Numbered from the stretch's first letter, positions 32,493 to 41,764 are shown. The stretch: DNA of 64,000 bases from an uncultured Lachnospiraceae bacterium (GCA_934364805.1 CAKRMH010000007.1:75085-139084); one strand, 5' to 3'. The notes: generated by a model not told the origin, from the sequence alone. Translations and numbers: made by a program.

Positions 32493-33815
32493 ATGGGTTT
32501 AAAAACATTTAAAGGCGGCGTTCATCCTTATGAAGGCAAAGAATTAGCCAAAGATGCGCCAATCAAAGAAGTTTTGCCCAAAGGCGAACTGGTATTTCCG
32601 GTATCACAGCATATCGGGGCACCAGCAACACCGATTGTCGCTGTAGGAGATGCAGTATTAAAAGGACAGAAGATAGCAGAAGCTGGCGGTTTTGTATCTT
32701 CACCAATTTATTCTTCTGTATCAGGTACAGTAAAAGCCATCGAACCAAGACGTGTTGCTGTTGGAGATATGGTGAACTCAATCGTGATCGAGAGTGATGG
32801 AGAATTTAAAGAGGTTCCGTTTACACCGGTCGATGATGTGACATCATTATCAAAAGAGGAGATTATTGGAAAAGTAAAAGAAGCCGGTGTTGTTGGTATG
32901 GGTGGTGCCGGATTCCCAACACACGTAAAATTGTCTCCGAAAGAACCGGAAAAGATCGAGTATATTATTGCAAACTGTGCAGAATGTGAACCATATCTGA
33001 CCGCAGATTACAGAAGAATGCTTGAGAATCCGGAAGAACTTGTTGCTGGTATGAAGATCATTCTTCAGTTATTTGACAATGCAAAAGGTGTATTCGGTGT
33101 AGAGAATAACAAACCGGATTGTATTGAGAAATTAAAAGAGCTGACGAAGGATGAACCACGCATGGAAGTGTGCGAACTTATGACCAAATACCCACAAGGT
33201 GGTGAGCGGCAGCTGATCTATGCAGTAACAGGCAGAGCAATCAATTCCAAAATGCTTCCGGCAGATGCGGGCTGCATTGTCGATAACGTTGAGACCATTA
33301 TCTCAATTTATAATGCTGTCAAACTTGGAATGCCTGTTATGAAACGTGTATCAACCGTTACAGGTGATGCAGTTGCCAATCCAGGCAATTTCCTATACAG
33401 TATCGGAACAAGTTATTCTGAACTGGTAGAAGCTGCTGGTGGTTTTAAAGTACAGCCGGAGAAAATTATTTCTGGCGGACCTATGATGGGATTTTCAATG
33501 TTCAGTCTGGATATTCCAACTACGAAGACGTCTTCATCCATTCTTTGCCTTGGCAAAGATGCAGTAGCGGCAAATGAACCGATTGCCTGCATTAACTGCG
33601 GAAGATGTGTAGAGGCATGTCCTGAGCAGCTGATTCCTTCCAGACTTGCTAAATTTGGCGAGAGAGGACTTATGAAGGAATTTGAAGACTGGCATGGTCT
33701 TGAATGTATTGAATGTGGAAGCTGCAGTTATGTATGTCCTTCCAGAAGACAGGTTGCACAGTCTGTAAAAACTATGAAAAAATTAGTTTTGGCTGAAAAG
33801 AGAAAGAAAAAATAA
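32493..33815 (+). CDS. rnfC: Rnf electron transport complex subunit C
   Basis: Peripheral NADH-facing subunit of the ferredoxin:NAD+ oxidoreductase. The 440 residues contain an N-terminal barrel-sandwich region (about 1-110), the FMN/NADH-binding Rossmann part (GMGGAGFPTHVKLSP, then NCAECEPYLTADYR), a SLBB-like segment, and two [4Fe-4S] motifs: CINCGRCVEACP near 366 and CIECGSCSYVCPSRR near 405. The first gene of a complete rnfCDGEAB operon. The complex oxidises reduced ferredoxin with NAD+ and pumps Na+ or H+. Confidence 0.96.
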   Translation: MGLKTFKGGVHPYEGKELAKDAPIKEVLPKGELVFPVSQHIGAPATPIVAVGDAVLKGQKIAEAGGFVSSPIYSSVSGTVKAIEPRRVAVGDMVNSIVIESDGEFKEVPFTPVDDVTSLSKEEIIGKVKEAGVVGMGGAGFPTHVKLSPKEPEKIEYIIANCAECEPYLTADYRRMLENPEELVAGMKIILQLFDNAKGVFGVENNKPDCIEKLKELTKDEPRMEVCELMTKYPQGGERQLIYAVTGRAINSKMLPADAGCIVDNVETIISIYNAVKLGMPVMKRVSTVTGDAVANPGNFLYSIGTSYSELVEAAGGFKVQPEKIISGGPMMGFSMFSLDIPTTKTSSSILCLGKDAVAANEPIACINCGRCVEACPEQLIPSRLAKFGERGLMKEFEDWHGLECIECGSCSYVCPSRRQVAQSVKTMKKLVLAEKRKKK

Positions 33816-33840
33816 ATCATAGAGAAAGAGGTGGATTATT

Positions 33841-34788
33841 GTGAGTGATTTATATCAGGTATCATCTTCACCACATGTTCGTGCCAAAGATTCCACAAGC
33901 CGGATCATGCTTTATGTGATTATCGCATTACTTCCAACCAGCTTATTTGGAATATATAATTTTGGCTTTAAAGCATTACTTTTAATTTTAATTACCATTG
34001 CAAGCTGTGTAGCTACAGAATGGGTATTTAACAAGATTGTACATAAAAAGGATACGATCGATGATCTGAGTGCTGTTGTAACAGGACTTCTTCTTGCACT
34101 GAACCTTCCGGTAGCACTTCCTTGGTGGGAAGCTGTGATCGGTGGTGTATTTGCAATTGCTATCGTAAAAATGATGTTTGGCGGATTAGGACAGAACTTT
34201 ATGAACCCAGCACTTGGTGCAAGATGTTTTCTTCTGATCGCTTTTGCCGCTGATATGACAAACTTTACAACCGATACTTATACAGGAGCAACTCCTCTTG
34301 CACTGATCCGTAATGAAGGACTAGGCTCTGTAAATGTAATGGATATGCTGATTGGTAACACTGCAGGTACAATCGGTGAGACCTCTGTAATCGCAATCCT
34401 GATCGGTGCAATTATTCTGATTCTTACCGGTGTGATCGATCTGAAGATCCCTGGTGCATACATTATTTCATTTGCTGTATTTATTTTATTATTCGGCGGA
34501 CATGGTTTCGATGTAAACTATCTTGTCGCTGAACTGTGCGGCGGTGGACTTATGCTTGGTGCCTTCTTTATGGCAACCGATTATGTAACCTCTCCGATCA
34601 CCCCAATGGGCAAGATCATTTTTGGTATCAGCTGTGGTGTTTTAACTGGAATTTTCCGTTGTTTTGGAGCAAATGCCGAGGGTGTTTCTTTTGCAATCAT
34701 TTTAAGCAATCTGTTTGTTCCTCTGATTGAGAAGGTTACGGTTCCAGCTGCATTTGGACTGGTAAAGGAGGCAAAGAAGAATGAATAA
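33841..34788 (+). CDS. rnfD: Rnf electron transport complex subunit D
   Basis: Membrane subunit with covalent FMN. GTG start at 33841 with AGAGGTGG upstream. About nine hydrophobic segments fill the 315 residues. The flavinylation motif TGATPLAL near residue 148 provides the Thr for phosphoester-bound FMN, attached by an ApbE enzyme such as that at 39099. The block GGLGQNFMNPALGARCFLL near 115-135 is typical. The gene ends overlapping rnfG by 8 nt. Confidence 0.95.
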   Translation: MSDLYQVSSSPHVRAKDSTSRIMLYVIIALLPTSLFGIYNFGFKALLLILITIASCVATEWVFNKIVHKKDTIDDLSAVVTGLLLALNLPVALPWWEAVIGGVFAIAIVKMMFGGLGQNFMNPALGARCFLLIAFAADMTNFTTDTYTGATPLALIRNEGLGSVNVMDMLIGNTAGTIGETSVIAILIGAIILILTGVIDLKIPGAYIISFAVFILLFGGHGFDVNYLVAELCGGGLMLGAFFMATDYVTSPITPMGKIIFGISCGVLTGIFRCFGANAEGVSFAIILSNLFVPLIEKVTVPAAFGLVKEAKKNE

Positions 34789-35389
34789 AAAAATTGTACA
34801 TGACGCTTTGATCTTAACAGCTTTTACTTTAGTTCTTGGACTGATCCTTGCAGTTGTATATGGTATTACAAAGGCTCCGATCGATGCAGCAAATCTTGAA
34901 GCAAAACAGGAAGCATACAAAGCGGTATTTGATGACGCGGCTTCTTTTGAGACACAGGAATACGATGAGGATGCTGCAAACAGCATGGTATCTGAGGCTG
35001 GATACAATGATACGATCGATGATGTGGAAAGCGCACTTGATGCTAATGGCGAAACACTTGGATATGTGATTACAGTAACAGCTAAGGACGGAAGCCAGGG
35101 AAGCATTACGTTTTCGGTTGGAATCCAGAATGATGGAACGGTAAACGGATATTCCATTACAGACATTTCTGAGACACCGGGTCTTGGTATGAAAGCAGAA
35201 GAGGAGGATTTTTACAGCCAGTTTGAGGGGAAAAATGTTTCTTCTTTCACAGTTGTAAAACAGACTCCGTCATCCGATGATGAAATTGAAGCAATCACAG
35301 GTTCTACCATTACATCCAAAGCTATGGCAAACGGTTGTAATGCAGCAATCTTATACTTCCAGAACGAGCTTAAGGGAGGTGCTGAATAA
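34781..35389 (+). CDS. rnfG: Rnf electron transport complex subunit G
   Basis: Single-pass membrane subunit with an extracytoplasmic FMN_bind domain, 202 residues. N-terminal anchor at about 8-28 (ALILTAFTLVLGLILAVVYG). The flavinylation motif is near 172-180 in EAITGSTITSKAM, where the Thr of the S/T-G-x-T pattern takes FMN. A middle Gly in place of the common Ala position (TGST) is a small variation. It overlaps rnfD by 8 nt and its stop shares a base with the rnfE ATG, so translation is coupled. Confidence 0.94.
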   Translation: MNKKIVHDALILTAFTLVLGLILAVVYGITKAPIDAANLEAKQEAYKAVFDDAASFETQEYDEDAANSMVSEAGYNDTIDDVESALDANGETLGYVITVTAKDGSQGSITFSVGIQNDGTVNGYSITDISETPGLGMKAEEEDFYSQFEGKNVSSFTVVKQTPSSDDEIEAITGSTITSKAMANGCNAAILYFQNELKGGAE

Positions 35390-36096
35390 TGAATAAGAAT
35401 GTAGAACGTTTATATAATGGTATTATCAAGGAAAATCCTACATTTGTACTGATGCTTGGTATGTGTCCTACACTTGCCGTTACATCTGGTGCGATCAACG
35501 GACTTGGAATGGGACTTTCCACAACCGTGGTACTTATTTTTTCAAACCTGCTGATTTCAGCATTCCGTAAGGTGATTCCAAACGGTGTGCGTATGCCGGC
35601 ATACATTGTAATTGTTGCGTCACTTGTAACGATTGTACAGTTTTTACTGCAGGCTTATATCCCGGCTTTATCATCAGCACTTGGTGTTTATATCCCTCTG
35701 ATCGTTGTAAACTGTATCATTCTTGGACGTGCAGAAAGCTATGCTTCTAAGAATCCGGTTGTTCCTTCAATCTTTGATGGACTTGGAATGGGACTTGGTT
35801 TTACAGTGGGACTTACAAGTATCGGTCTGATCCGTGAATTACTTGGAGCTGGAACTTTATTCAATCAGCCGGTTCTTTCTGCAATCCCTGGATTTACACC
35901 GATCACAATCTTTATTATGGCACCTGGAGCATTCCTGGTACTTTCATTCCTTGTAGCTGGAATGAATATTATCCGTAAGAAAATGGATGCAAAAGGAAAA
36001 CCGCTTGCAAAACCTTCCGGATGTCTTACCGGTGATTGTGCACATTGCGGACAGTCTGCAACATGTACAGGTAAGTCAGAAGAGAAGAATGATTAA
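35389..36096 (+). CDS. rnfE: Rnf electron transport complex subunit E
   Basis: Integral membrane subunit of 235 residues, homologous to RnfA and NqrD, with six transmembrane segments up to about 200. Conserved are NGLGMGLSTTVVLIFSN and GRAESYASKNPVVPSIFDGLGMG with a membrane cysteine region (MCPTLAVTSGAING) thought to hold the intramembrane iron-sulfur centre together with RnfA. The C-terminus carries a Cys-rich tail, CLTGDCAHCGQSATC (about 212-226), beyond the usual core. Confidence 0.95.
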   Translation: MNKNVERLYNGIIKENPTFVLMLGMCPTLAVTSGAINGLGMGLSTTVVLIFSNLLISAFRKVIPNGVRMPAYIVIVASLVTIVQFLLQAYIPALSSALGVYIPLIVVNCIILGRAESYASKNPVVPSIFDGLGMGLGFTVGLTSIGLIRELLGAGTLFNQPVLSAIPGFTPITIFIMAPGAFLVLSFLVAGMNIIRKKMDAKGKPLAKPSGCLTGDCAHCGQSATCTGKSEEKND

Positions 36097-36110
36097 GGAG
36101 GGACATTACA

Positions 36111-36707
36111 GTGAAAGAATTATTACTTATCGCAGTTGGATCTGCAATTGTTAATAACGTTGTATTAAGTCAGTTCCTTGGTATCTGTCCTTTCCTTGGT
36201 GTATCTAAGAAAGTGAATACAGCAGCTGGTATGGGTGGAGCTGTAATCTTTGTTATTACAATTTCTTCATTTATTACCGGTCTGATCTACAAATTTATCC
36301 TTGCTAATTCATTTTTGATCAGTAAGGGAATTGACCTGACTTATTTAAAGACGATCGTATTTATTTTAGTTATCGCAGCTCTTGTTCAGTTTGTTGAAAT
36401 GTTTTTAAAGAAATCTATGCCGGCACTTTATAAATCGCTGGGTGTATATTTACCACTGATCACAACAAACTGTGCAGTACTTGGTGTTGCACTGAACTGT
36501 GTTACATATGAGTACACAATACTTGAAGGTGTAGTATATGGATTTGCAACCGCAGTTGGATTCTTTATTTCAATTGTACTGATGGCTGGAATCCGTGAAA
36601 AAATTGAATATAATGATATTCCAAAGACTTTCCAGGGCACAGCGATCGTACTGATCACAGCATGTCTGATGTCTATCGCTTTCATGGGATTCTCAGGTAT
36701 GATTTAG
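36111..36707 (+). CDS. rnfA: Rnf electron transport complex subunit A
   Basis: Integral membrane subunit of 198 residues with six transmembrane segments, inverted in topology relative to RnfE. Conserved NNVVLSQFLGICPFLGVSKK near residue 14 and TTNCAVLGVALNC near 118 carry the cysteines proposed to bind an intramembrane [2Fe-2S] centre. The start is GTG at 36111 behind AAGGAGGG. It lies 14 nt after rnfE and 13 nt before rnfB. Confidence 0.96.
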   Translation: MKELLLIAVGSAIVNNVVLSQFLGICPFLGVSKKVNTAAGMGGAVIFVITISSFITGLIYKFILANSFLISKGIDLTYLKTIVFILVIAALVQFVEMFLKKSMPALYKSLGVYLPLITTNCAVLGVALNCVTYEYTILEGVVYGFATAVGFFISIVLMAGIREKIEYNDIPKTFQGTAIVLITACLMSIAFMGFSGMI

Positions 36708-36720
36708 GAGGAATGAATAA

Positions 36721-37512
36721 ATGAATATTACAGCAATTATTGTAGCAGCTCTTATCGTTGGCTGCGTAGGTGCTATCATTGGATTTTTCCTCGGAATCTC
36801 TGGCGAAAAATTCAAAGTAGAAGTGGATGAACGTGAAGAAGCGATTGTTGGCGTTCTCCCTGGTAATAACTGTGGTGGTTGTGGTTATGCTGGCTGTTCC
36901 GGTCTTGCCGCTGCAATCGTAAAAGGTGAAGCACCGGTAAACCAGTGTCCTGTTGGTGGTGCACCGGTAGCTGCCAAGGTCGGAGAGATCATGGGTGTTG
37001 CTGCAGAAGAGGGCGTAAGAAAAGCTGCTTTTGTAAAATGTGCAGGAACCTGTGAAAAAGCAAACAAAGATTATGAATATACCGGTGTGGAAGATTGTGC
37101 GGCTATGGCATTTGTTCCAAATGGTGGACCAAAATCCTGCAATTATGGATGCCTTGGTTTTGGAAACTGTGTGAAAGCCTGCCCATTTGATGCAATTCAC
37201 ATTGTAGACGGTATTGCGCTTGTCGATAAAGAACAGTGTAAAGCCTGTGGTAAATGTGTTGCTGCATGCCCGAAGCATCTGATTGAACTCATCCCATATG
37301 ATTTCAAACATGCGGTACAATGTAGTTCTAAGGATAAAGGTAAAGATGTGATGAAAGCTTGCTCCGTTGGATGTATCGGATGTCATTTATGCGAGAAGAA
37401 CTGTCCATCAGATGCGGTTCATGTTGTTGATAACATCGCATACATTGATCAGGAGAAATGTACAGGATGTGGCATTTGTGCAGAGAAATGTCCAAAGAAG
37501 ATTATTCTGTAA
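36721..37512 (+). CDS. rnfB: Rnf electron transport complex subunit B (ferredoxin-binding)
   Basis: Entry point for electrons from reduced ferredoxin. A 263-residue protein with one N-terminal membrane helix (about 4-26) and a 4Fe-4S module CGGCGYAGC-x16-C (about 50-75). Ferredoxin-type motifs follow: CLGFGNCVKACP (about 145), CKACGKCVAACP (about 174), CIGCHLCEKNCP (about 219) and CTGCGICAEKCP (about 249). The cluster count is higher than in proteobacterial RnfB, as is common in Clostridia. Last gene of the operon. Confidence 0.96.
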   Translation: MNITAIIVAALIVGCVGAIIGFFLGISGEKFKVEVDEREEAIVGVLPGNNCGGCGYAGCSGLAAAIVKGEAPVNQCPVGGAPVAAKVGEIMGVAAEEGVRKAAFVKCAGTCEKANKDYEYTGVEDCAAMAFVPNGGPKSCNYGCLGFGNCVKACPFDAIHIVDGIALVDKEQCKACGKCVAACPKHLIELIPYDFKHAVQCSSKDKGKDVMKACSVGCIGCHLCEKNCPSDAVHVVDNIAYIDQEKCTGCGICAEKCPKKIIL

Positions 37513-37532
37513 TTTATAATCAATGAAATAGT

Positions 37533-37572
37533 AAAAAGAGAGACAGTGTGATATAATTCACCTGTCTCTTTT
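37533..37572 (+). terminator. Terminator of the rnf operon
   Basis: AGAGACAG, loop with inner GTG/CAC pairs, CTGTCTCTTTT; 20 nt past rnfB. Its T-run overlaps the start of the 14-bp inverted repeat at 37570. Confidence 0.8.
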
Positions 37573-37613
37573 GCTTTATCGAAAAATTGCCATATAACCT
37601 TCGATAAAGCAAA
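37570..37613. repeat. 14-bp perfect inverted repeat overlapping a candidate capA promoter
   Basis: TTTGCTTTATCGAA (37570-37583), 16-nt spacer, TTCGATAAAGCAAA (37600-37613). A possible promoter lies inside it: TTGCTT (37571-37576), 16 nt, TATAAC (37593-37598). The repeat is separate from the rnf terminator stem and ends 31 nt before the ATG of the CapA-like gene, so it may be an operator or a 5' mRNA structure. Confidence 0.75.
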
Positions 37614-37644
37614 TTTGTATTGAGATAGATAAATGGAGCTGGTT

Positions 37645-39090
37645 ATGAAAAAAACAAAAGAAAAAACGATGGCCGTCATTCTTGCTATTGGATTTACGGC
37701 TTTGTGCGGATGTTCCAATACACACAAAACAGTTGCTACAGAAGAGTTGCAATGTAAAACTACGGAGAGTGTAACAGAGACATCCATCACATCGGAATAC
37801 ACAGACGAAGAAATGGAACAAATGAAATCCGATGTGACACAGGCATTTTGGAATTTGCAAAATGAATTTGGAGATGAAGAACAGATTCGGGATTTTTCAG
37901 AATATCTGCTGGAAAATTATGACCCTGTCAGGATTGTCCAGGCTGCGGATGAATGGTATACGCAGTTCGATCAGGGTATAGCGTATTTTGTGGATGAGAA
38001 TGCTTATCATGAGTTGAGTCAGAAATTATACAAAGAAACCGGTAAATCACTTTATGTATTGTGGAATGAGTTTCAGGGAATTTTAGAGGATGAAACAGTG
38101 GCAAATGCGCATCATATTTATTTCAAAGAAGCAGAAGAACCGGAAATACAGATTTCTTTTGCCGGCGATATCTGTCTTACCGAAGATGGTTTTGTGATCG
38201 ATCATTATGATGAGGTAAATGGAGATCTTTCCCAGTGTATTTCGGATGATATTGAGAATGTTACAAGAAATGCGGATATTTTCATGTTAAATCATGAATA
38301 TCCGGCAAGTGAGAGAGGAACTGCTTTGGCAGGAAAATATTATACATTCCGGGCAGAACCAAAACGGGAAGAAATTCTGAATGAACTTGGAACCGATATT
38401 GTAAGTCTTGCAAATAACCATATTTATGATTATGGAGCAGATGCGCTTATGGATACCTTTCAATGCCTGAGAGATGAAAATATTCCATATGTCGGCGCAG
38501 GAGCTGATATGGAAGAGGCCAAAAAGCCGGTATATTTTATTATAAATGGGATGAAAATCGGCTTTGTGGCGGCAAACCGTTCAGAGAAAATTATTTATAC
38601 TCCGGAAGCGGGAGAAAATACGCCAGGAGTAGTACGCATGTACGACACTGCGATGATGGATGAAATTATTTCAGAAGCATCCAAAGAATGTGATTATCTG
38701 ATTGCATATCTGCATTGGGGAACGGAAGATTCTCCTTATTATGAGGAATATCAGAGAAATATTGCAAAAGAATTTATCAATCAGGGAGCAGATGCAATCA
38801 TTGGAGGACATCCTCATGTGCTGCAAGGGGTAGAATATATTGAAGGAAAACCAGTGGTATATAGTCTTGGAGATTTCTGGTTCAATTCAGAGACAAAGTA
38901 TACAACTGTGCTGAACCTGAAAGTGGACATGGAAGGATTAAAAGAAATGTCACTTCTTCCATGCAGACAGGAAAATGATACAACGCATATGCTTTACGGA
39001 GATGAAGCCGCACAGTTTTATGATTATATGAGGGAACTTTCACCAAATGCAGAGATAGATTCTGCAGGAGTGGTATCACCTGCAGAATAA
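37645..39090 (+). CDS. CapA-family lipoprotein (poly-gamma-glutamate synthesis CapA-like metallophosphatase fold)
   Basis: Surface protein of 481 residues. N-terminal lipoprotein signal: basic start then VILAIGFTALCGCSN with a lipobox Cys near residue 20. A middle region of unknown fold (30-170) is followed by the CapA/metallophosphoesterase-like domain (about 172-460) with ISFAGDICL, LNHEYP, VSLANNHIYDYG, LHWGTE and GGHPHVLQGVEYIEGKPVVYSLGDFWFN. ATG 37645 is preceded by GGAG at 37635-37638. No capB or capC is near, so a role in poly-gamma-glutamate is not implied. It is convergent with apbE, with 8 nt between. Confidence 0.88.
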   Translation: MKKTKEKTMAVILAIGFTALCGCSNTHKTVATEELQCKTTESVTETSITSEYTDEEMEQMKSDVTQAFWNLQNEFGDEEQIRDFSEYLLENYDPVRIVQAADEWYTQFDQGIAYFVDENAYHELSQKLYKETGKSLYVLWNEFQGILEDETVANAHHIYFKEAEEPEIQISFAGDICLTEDGFVIDHYDEVNGDLSQCISDDIENVTRNADIFMLNHEYPASERGTALAGKYYTFRAEPKREEILNELGTDIVSLANNHIYDYGADALMDTFQCLRDENIPYVGAGADMEEAKKPVYFIINGMKIGFVAANRSEKIIYTPEAGENTPGVVRMYDTAMMDEIISEASKECDYLIAYLHWGTEDSPYYEEYQRNIAKEFINQGADAIIGGHPHVLQGVEYIEGKPVVYSLGDFWFNSETKYTTVLNLKVDMEGLKEMSLLPCRQENDTTHMLYGDEAAQFYDYMRELSPNAEIDSAGVVSPAE

Positions 39091-39098
39091 AGAAGTTC

Positions 39099-40148
39099 TC
39101 AGTCTGAAAGTTCTGTGAAAGGAATGTCTTTTCCGATTCCGGATGAGGTATGGATTTTGTAGTCATCCGTGATAAAGATAGCTTCGGTATCCGGCATGGA
39201 TTCGATCAGCTGCATTCCGGCATCGAGTCCAAGAGCAAAACAGGTTGTACTTAGTCCGTCACCGTCAACGGAACGATCGCTGATGATCGTTACTTCATAA
39301 AGATCATTGTCGCATGGATATCCGGTTTTAGGATCGAGGATATGGTGATATAATTTACCATCAATTTTATAGTAGCGTTCATATACACCGGATGAAACAA
39401 CGGATTTGTCTTTCACATCGACGGTTGCAATGGATGTGCCATCTTTTGCAAAAGGTTTTTGAATGCCGACCTTATATGCAGCTCCCGTGGATTTTTCACC
39501 GATCGTAAGCACATTCCCTCCAAGGTTGATGATGCCGGAGGTGATCCCTTTTGAATTGAGGTATTCCTTCATACGGTCAGCAATATACCCTTTTGCAATT
39601 CCGCCAAGGTCAAGTTCGGAATCCGGGTCCGTCAGCATAACCTGACTGCCGTCAATGACGATATTTTTGTAATTCACATGTGCGAGATCTGACTGGATAT
39701 CCGCATCGGATGGAAGCACCGAGGCATCCGTCTCGTTATCATCGGAAGTGAGATTTTCGGCAATATCACTGAAATCCCAGAGATCACTTAATTTACCGAT
39801 CGTAATATCAAACGCCCCATTGCTGACATCCCCATAATGAATTCCTTCTTTGATCAGTTCTAAGGTTTCATCACTTACCGTAACGTAGGAACCGGAACCG
39901 GCATTGGAATTAATCTGGGAAACTTCGCTGGAATCAATCGTATTGGAAAAAAGATTTTCATATTTGTGAGCAAGTTCAAAACAGTCATCAATATACTGTT
40001 CGGAATTTGTACCATATAGAGTTATTTTTATTATCGTATCAAAATAAAATCCGGATTTGCTGACGGAGGCATTCGGATTGCTGCAACCACCACAAATAGC
40101 AGTAAAAAGCATTATACAGCAGATCAGAACAGATAGTTTGTGTTTCAT
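39099..40148 (-). CDS. apbE: FAD:protein FMN transferase (ApbE)
   Basis: Flavinylates Thr residues of membrane redox proteins at the outer face of the membrane, using FAD. The 349-residue lipoprotein has a signal peptide with lipobox Cys at ICGGC (about 22), the family motif GFYFDTIIKITLYG, DLGGIAKGYIADRM near 178 and the Mg-binding GDGLSTTCFALG segment near 296. Its proximity to rnfCDGEAB, whose RnfD and RnfG carry flavinylation motifs, points to those as targets. It has its own promoter on the minus strand. Confidence 0.95.
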   Translation of the reverse strand: MKHKLSVLICCIMLFTAICGGCSNPNASVSKSGFYFDTIIKITLYGTNSEQYIDDCFELAHKYENLFSNTIDSSEVSQINSNAGSGSYVTVSDETLELIKEGIHYGDVSNGAFDITIGKLSDLWDFSDIAENLTSDDNETDASVLPSDADIQSDLAHVNYKNIVIDGSQVMLTDPDSELDLGGIAKGYIADRMKEYLNSKGITSGIINLGGNVLTIGEKSTGAAYKVGIQKPFAKDGTSIATVDVKDKSVVSSGVYERYYKIDGKLYHHILDPKTGYPCDNDLYEVTIISDRSVDGDGLSTTCFALGLDAGMQLIESMPDTEAIFITDDYKIHTSSGIGKDIPFTELSD

Positions 40149-40178
40149 AAAAGTGCTCCTTTGTATTATATTTAGAAT

Positions 40179-40207
40179 ACAATAGCACAGTTTTACGACA
40201 CGTACAA
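40179..40207 (-). promoter_or_regulatory. Promoter of apbE
   Basis: On the minus strand TTGTAC (40207-40202), 17-nt spacer, TATTGT (40184-40179) preceded by TGC. The transcript would start about 25 nt upstream of the apbE ATG at 40148. Confidence 0.65.
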
Positions 40208-40237
40208 TGCTTTGAAAATAAAACAGGAGGAAAGACT

Positions 40238-41764
40238 ATGAGCCGTGAACATATTTATATCGCAATTGATTTAAAGTCCTTTTATGCATCGGTCGAATGC
40301 CGGGAACGCACGCTTGATCCGCTTACCACCAATCTGGTAGTTGCGGATGCATCAAGAACAGAAAAAACAATCTGTCTTGCGGTATCTCCGGCTCTGAAAA
40401 AATTCGGAATACCGGGCAGAGCGCGGTTGTTTGAGGTTGTTCAAAAGGTAAAAGAAGTAAATGACGAGCGGAGAAGAAAAGCGCCGCAGCAGACATTTGA
40501 AGGTGCATCCTATTCCGAGACAGAATTAGATAAGCATCCGGAATATAAGCTGGATTATATTGCGGCACCGCCGAGGATGGCTTTATATATGCAATACAGC
40601 ACAAAAATATATCAGATTTATCTCAGATATATTGCACCAGAAGACATTCATGTGTATTCCATTGATGAAGTCTTTATCGATGCGACACACTATCTGAACA
40701 CCTATCATATGACGGCAAAAGAACTGGCCCAGAAGATGATACAGGAGATTTTGGCCGAAACAGGGATTACTGCAACAGCGGGTATTGGAACGAATCTGTA
40801 TCTTTGCAAGATCGCAATGGATATCGAGGCAAAGCATGTGGCTCCGGATACGGATGGTGTACGCATTGCAGAACTCGATGAAAACTCATATCGGAAGAAA
40901 TTATGGAATCACAGACCGTTAACAGATTTCTGGCGCGTGGGAAGTGGCTATCAGAAAAAGCTGGAACAGCTTGGAATGTTTACGATGGGAGATATTGCAC
41001 GATGTTCACTTGGAAAAGAATGCGATTATCACAATGAGGAACTGTTATATGAAACATTTGGTGTAAATGCAGAACTTCTGATTGATCATGCGTGGGGATA
41101 TGAACCGGTCACAATCGATGAGATTAAAGCATACAAACCGGATAACAACAGTGTCTGTTCGGGGCAGGTGTTACAATATCCTTATGAATTTGAAAAAGGA
41201 AAACTGATTGTCCGTGAAATGACAGAACTTCTGGTTCTTGATCTTGTCGATAAACGCTATGTGACAGATCAGCTGGTACTGACGATTGGCTATGACATTG
41301 AGAATCTGAAAAATTCAAACCGGGCTGGCCGATATAAGGGTGAGGTTGTGACAGACCGTTATGGAAGACACATTCCAAAGCATGCACATGGGAGCACAAA
41401 TCTGGAGCATTACAGTTCGTCAACAGAAGAGATTATGTCTAAGGTCATGCAATTATATGATAAAATCGTAAGTCCGGATCTTCTGATCCGCAGGATAACG
41501 ATCACAGCAAACCATATTATAAGAGAAGATCAGATTCCGGCCTCAGAATCATTTGAGCAGATGGAGCTTTTTACGGACTATCATAAAGTGGAGGAAGAGC
41601 TGGAACAGAACCGGAAAAAGAGAGAAAAGGAACGGAAACTCCAGGAGGCAATACTGTCGGTTAAAAAGAAGTATGGAAAGAATGCAATGTTAAAAGGAAC
41701 GAATCTTCAGGAGGGAGCCACAACAATAGAAAGAAACCGGCAGATTGGAGGACATAAAGCCTGA
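40238..41764 (+). CDS. Y-family DNA polymerase (UmuC/DinB-type, UvrX-like)
   Basis: Translesion DNA polymerase-type protein of 508 residues. The palm carries YIAIDLKSFYASVEC (first metal Asp) near residue 10 and VYSIDEVFIDAT near 140. The thumb region has the helix-hairpin-helix segment DFWRVGSGYQKKLEQLGMFTMGDIARC, and the little-finger region lies near 300-420. The C-terminus has a basic coiled segment (EEELEQNRKKREKERKLQEA). It lacks an adjacent umuD or lexA-like gene. AGGAGG is 8 nt upstream of the ATG. It is likely DNA-damage related, from family; no SOS box was recognised. Confidence 0.92.
   Translation: MSREHIYIAIDLKSFYASVECRERTLDPLTTNLVVADASRTEKTICLAVSPALKKFGIPGRARLFEVVQKVKEVNDERRRKAPQQTFEGASYSETELDKHPEYKLDYIAAPPRMALYMQYSTKIYQIYLRYIAPEDIHVYSIDEVFIDATHYLNTYHMTAKELAQKMIQEILAETGITATAGIGTNLYLCKIAMDIEAKHVAPDTDGVRIAELDENSYRKKLWNHRPLTDFWRVGSGYQKKLEQLGMFTMGDIARCSLGKECDYHNEELLYETFGVNAELLIDHAWGYEPVTIDEIKAYKPDNNSVCSGQVLQYPYEFEKGKLIVREMTELLVLDLVDKRYVTDQLVLTIGYDIENLKNSNRAGRYKGEVVTDRYGRHIPKHAHGSTNLEHYSSSTEEIMSKVMQLYDKIVSPDLLIRRITITANHIIREDQIPASESFEQMELFTDYHKVEEELEQNRKKREKERKLQEAILSVKKKYGKNAMLKGTNLQEGATTIERNRQIGGHKA

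Noticed and set aside
36682..37386. 234-codon antisense frame opposite rnfB
   Set aside because: Cysteine codons of rnfB read backwards give a long open frame; the composition is odd and RnfB is certain.
37645..39090. Capsule (poly-gamma-glutamate) synthesis locus
   Set aside because: Only a CapA-like protein is present, with no capB, capC or capE neighbours.
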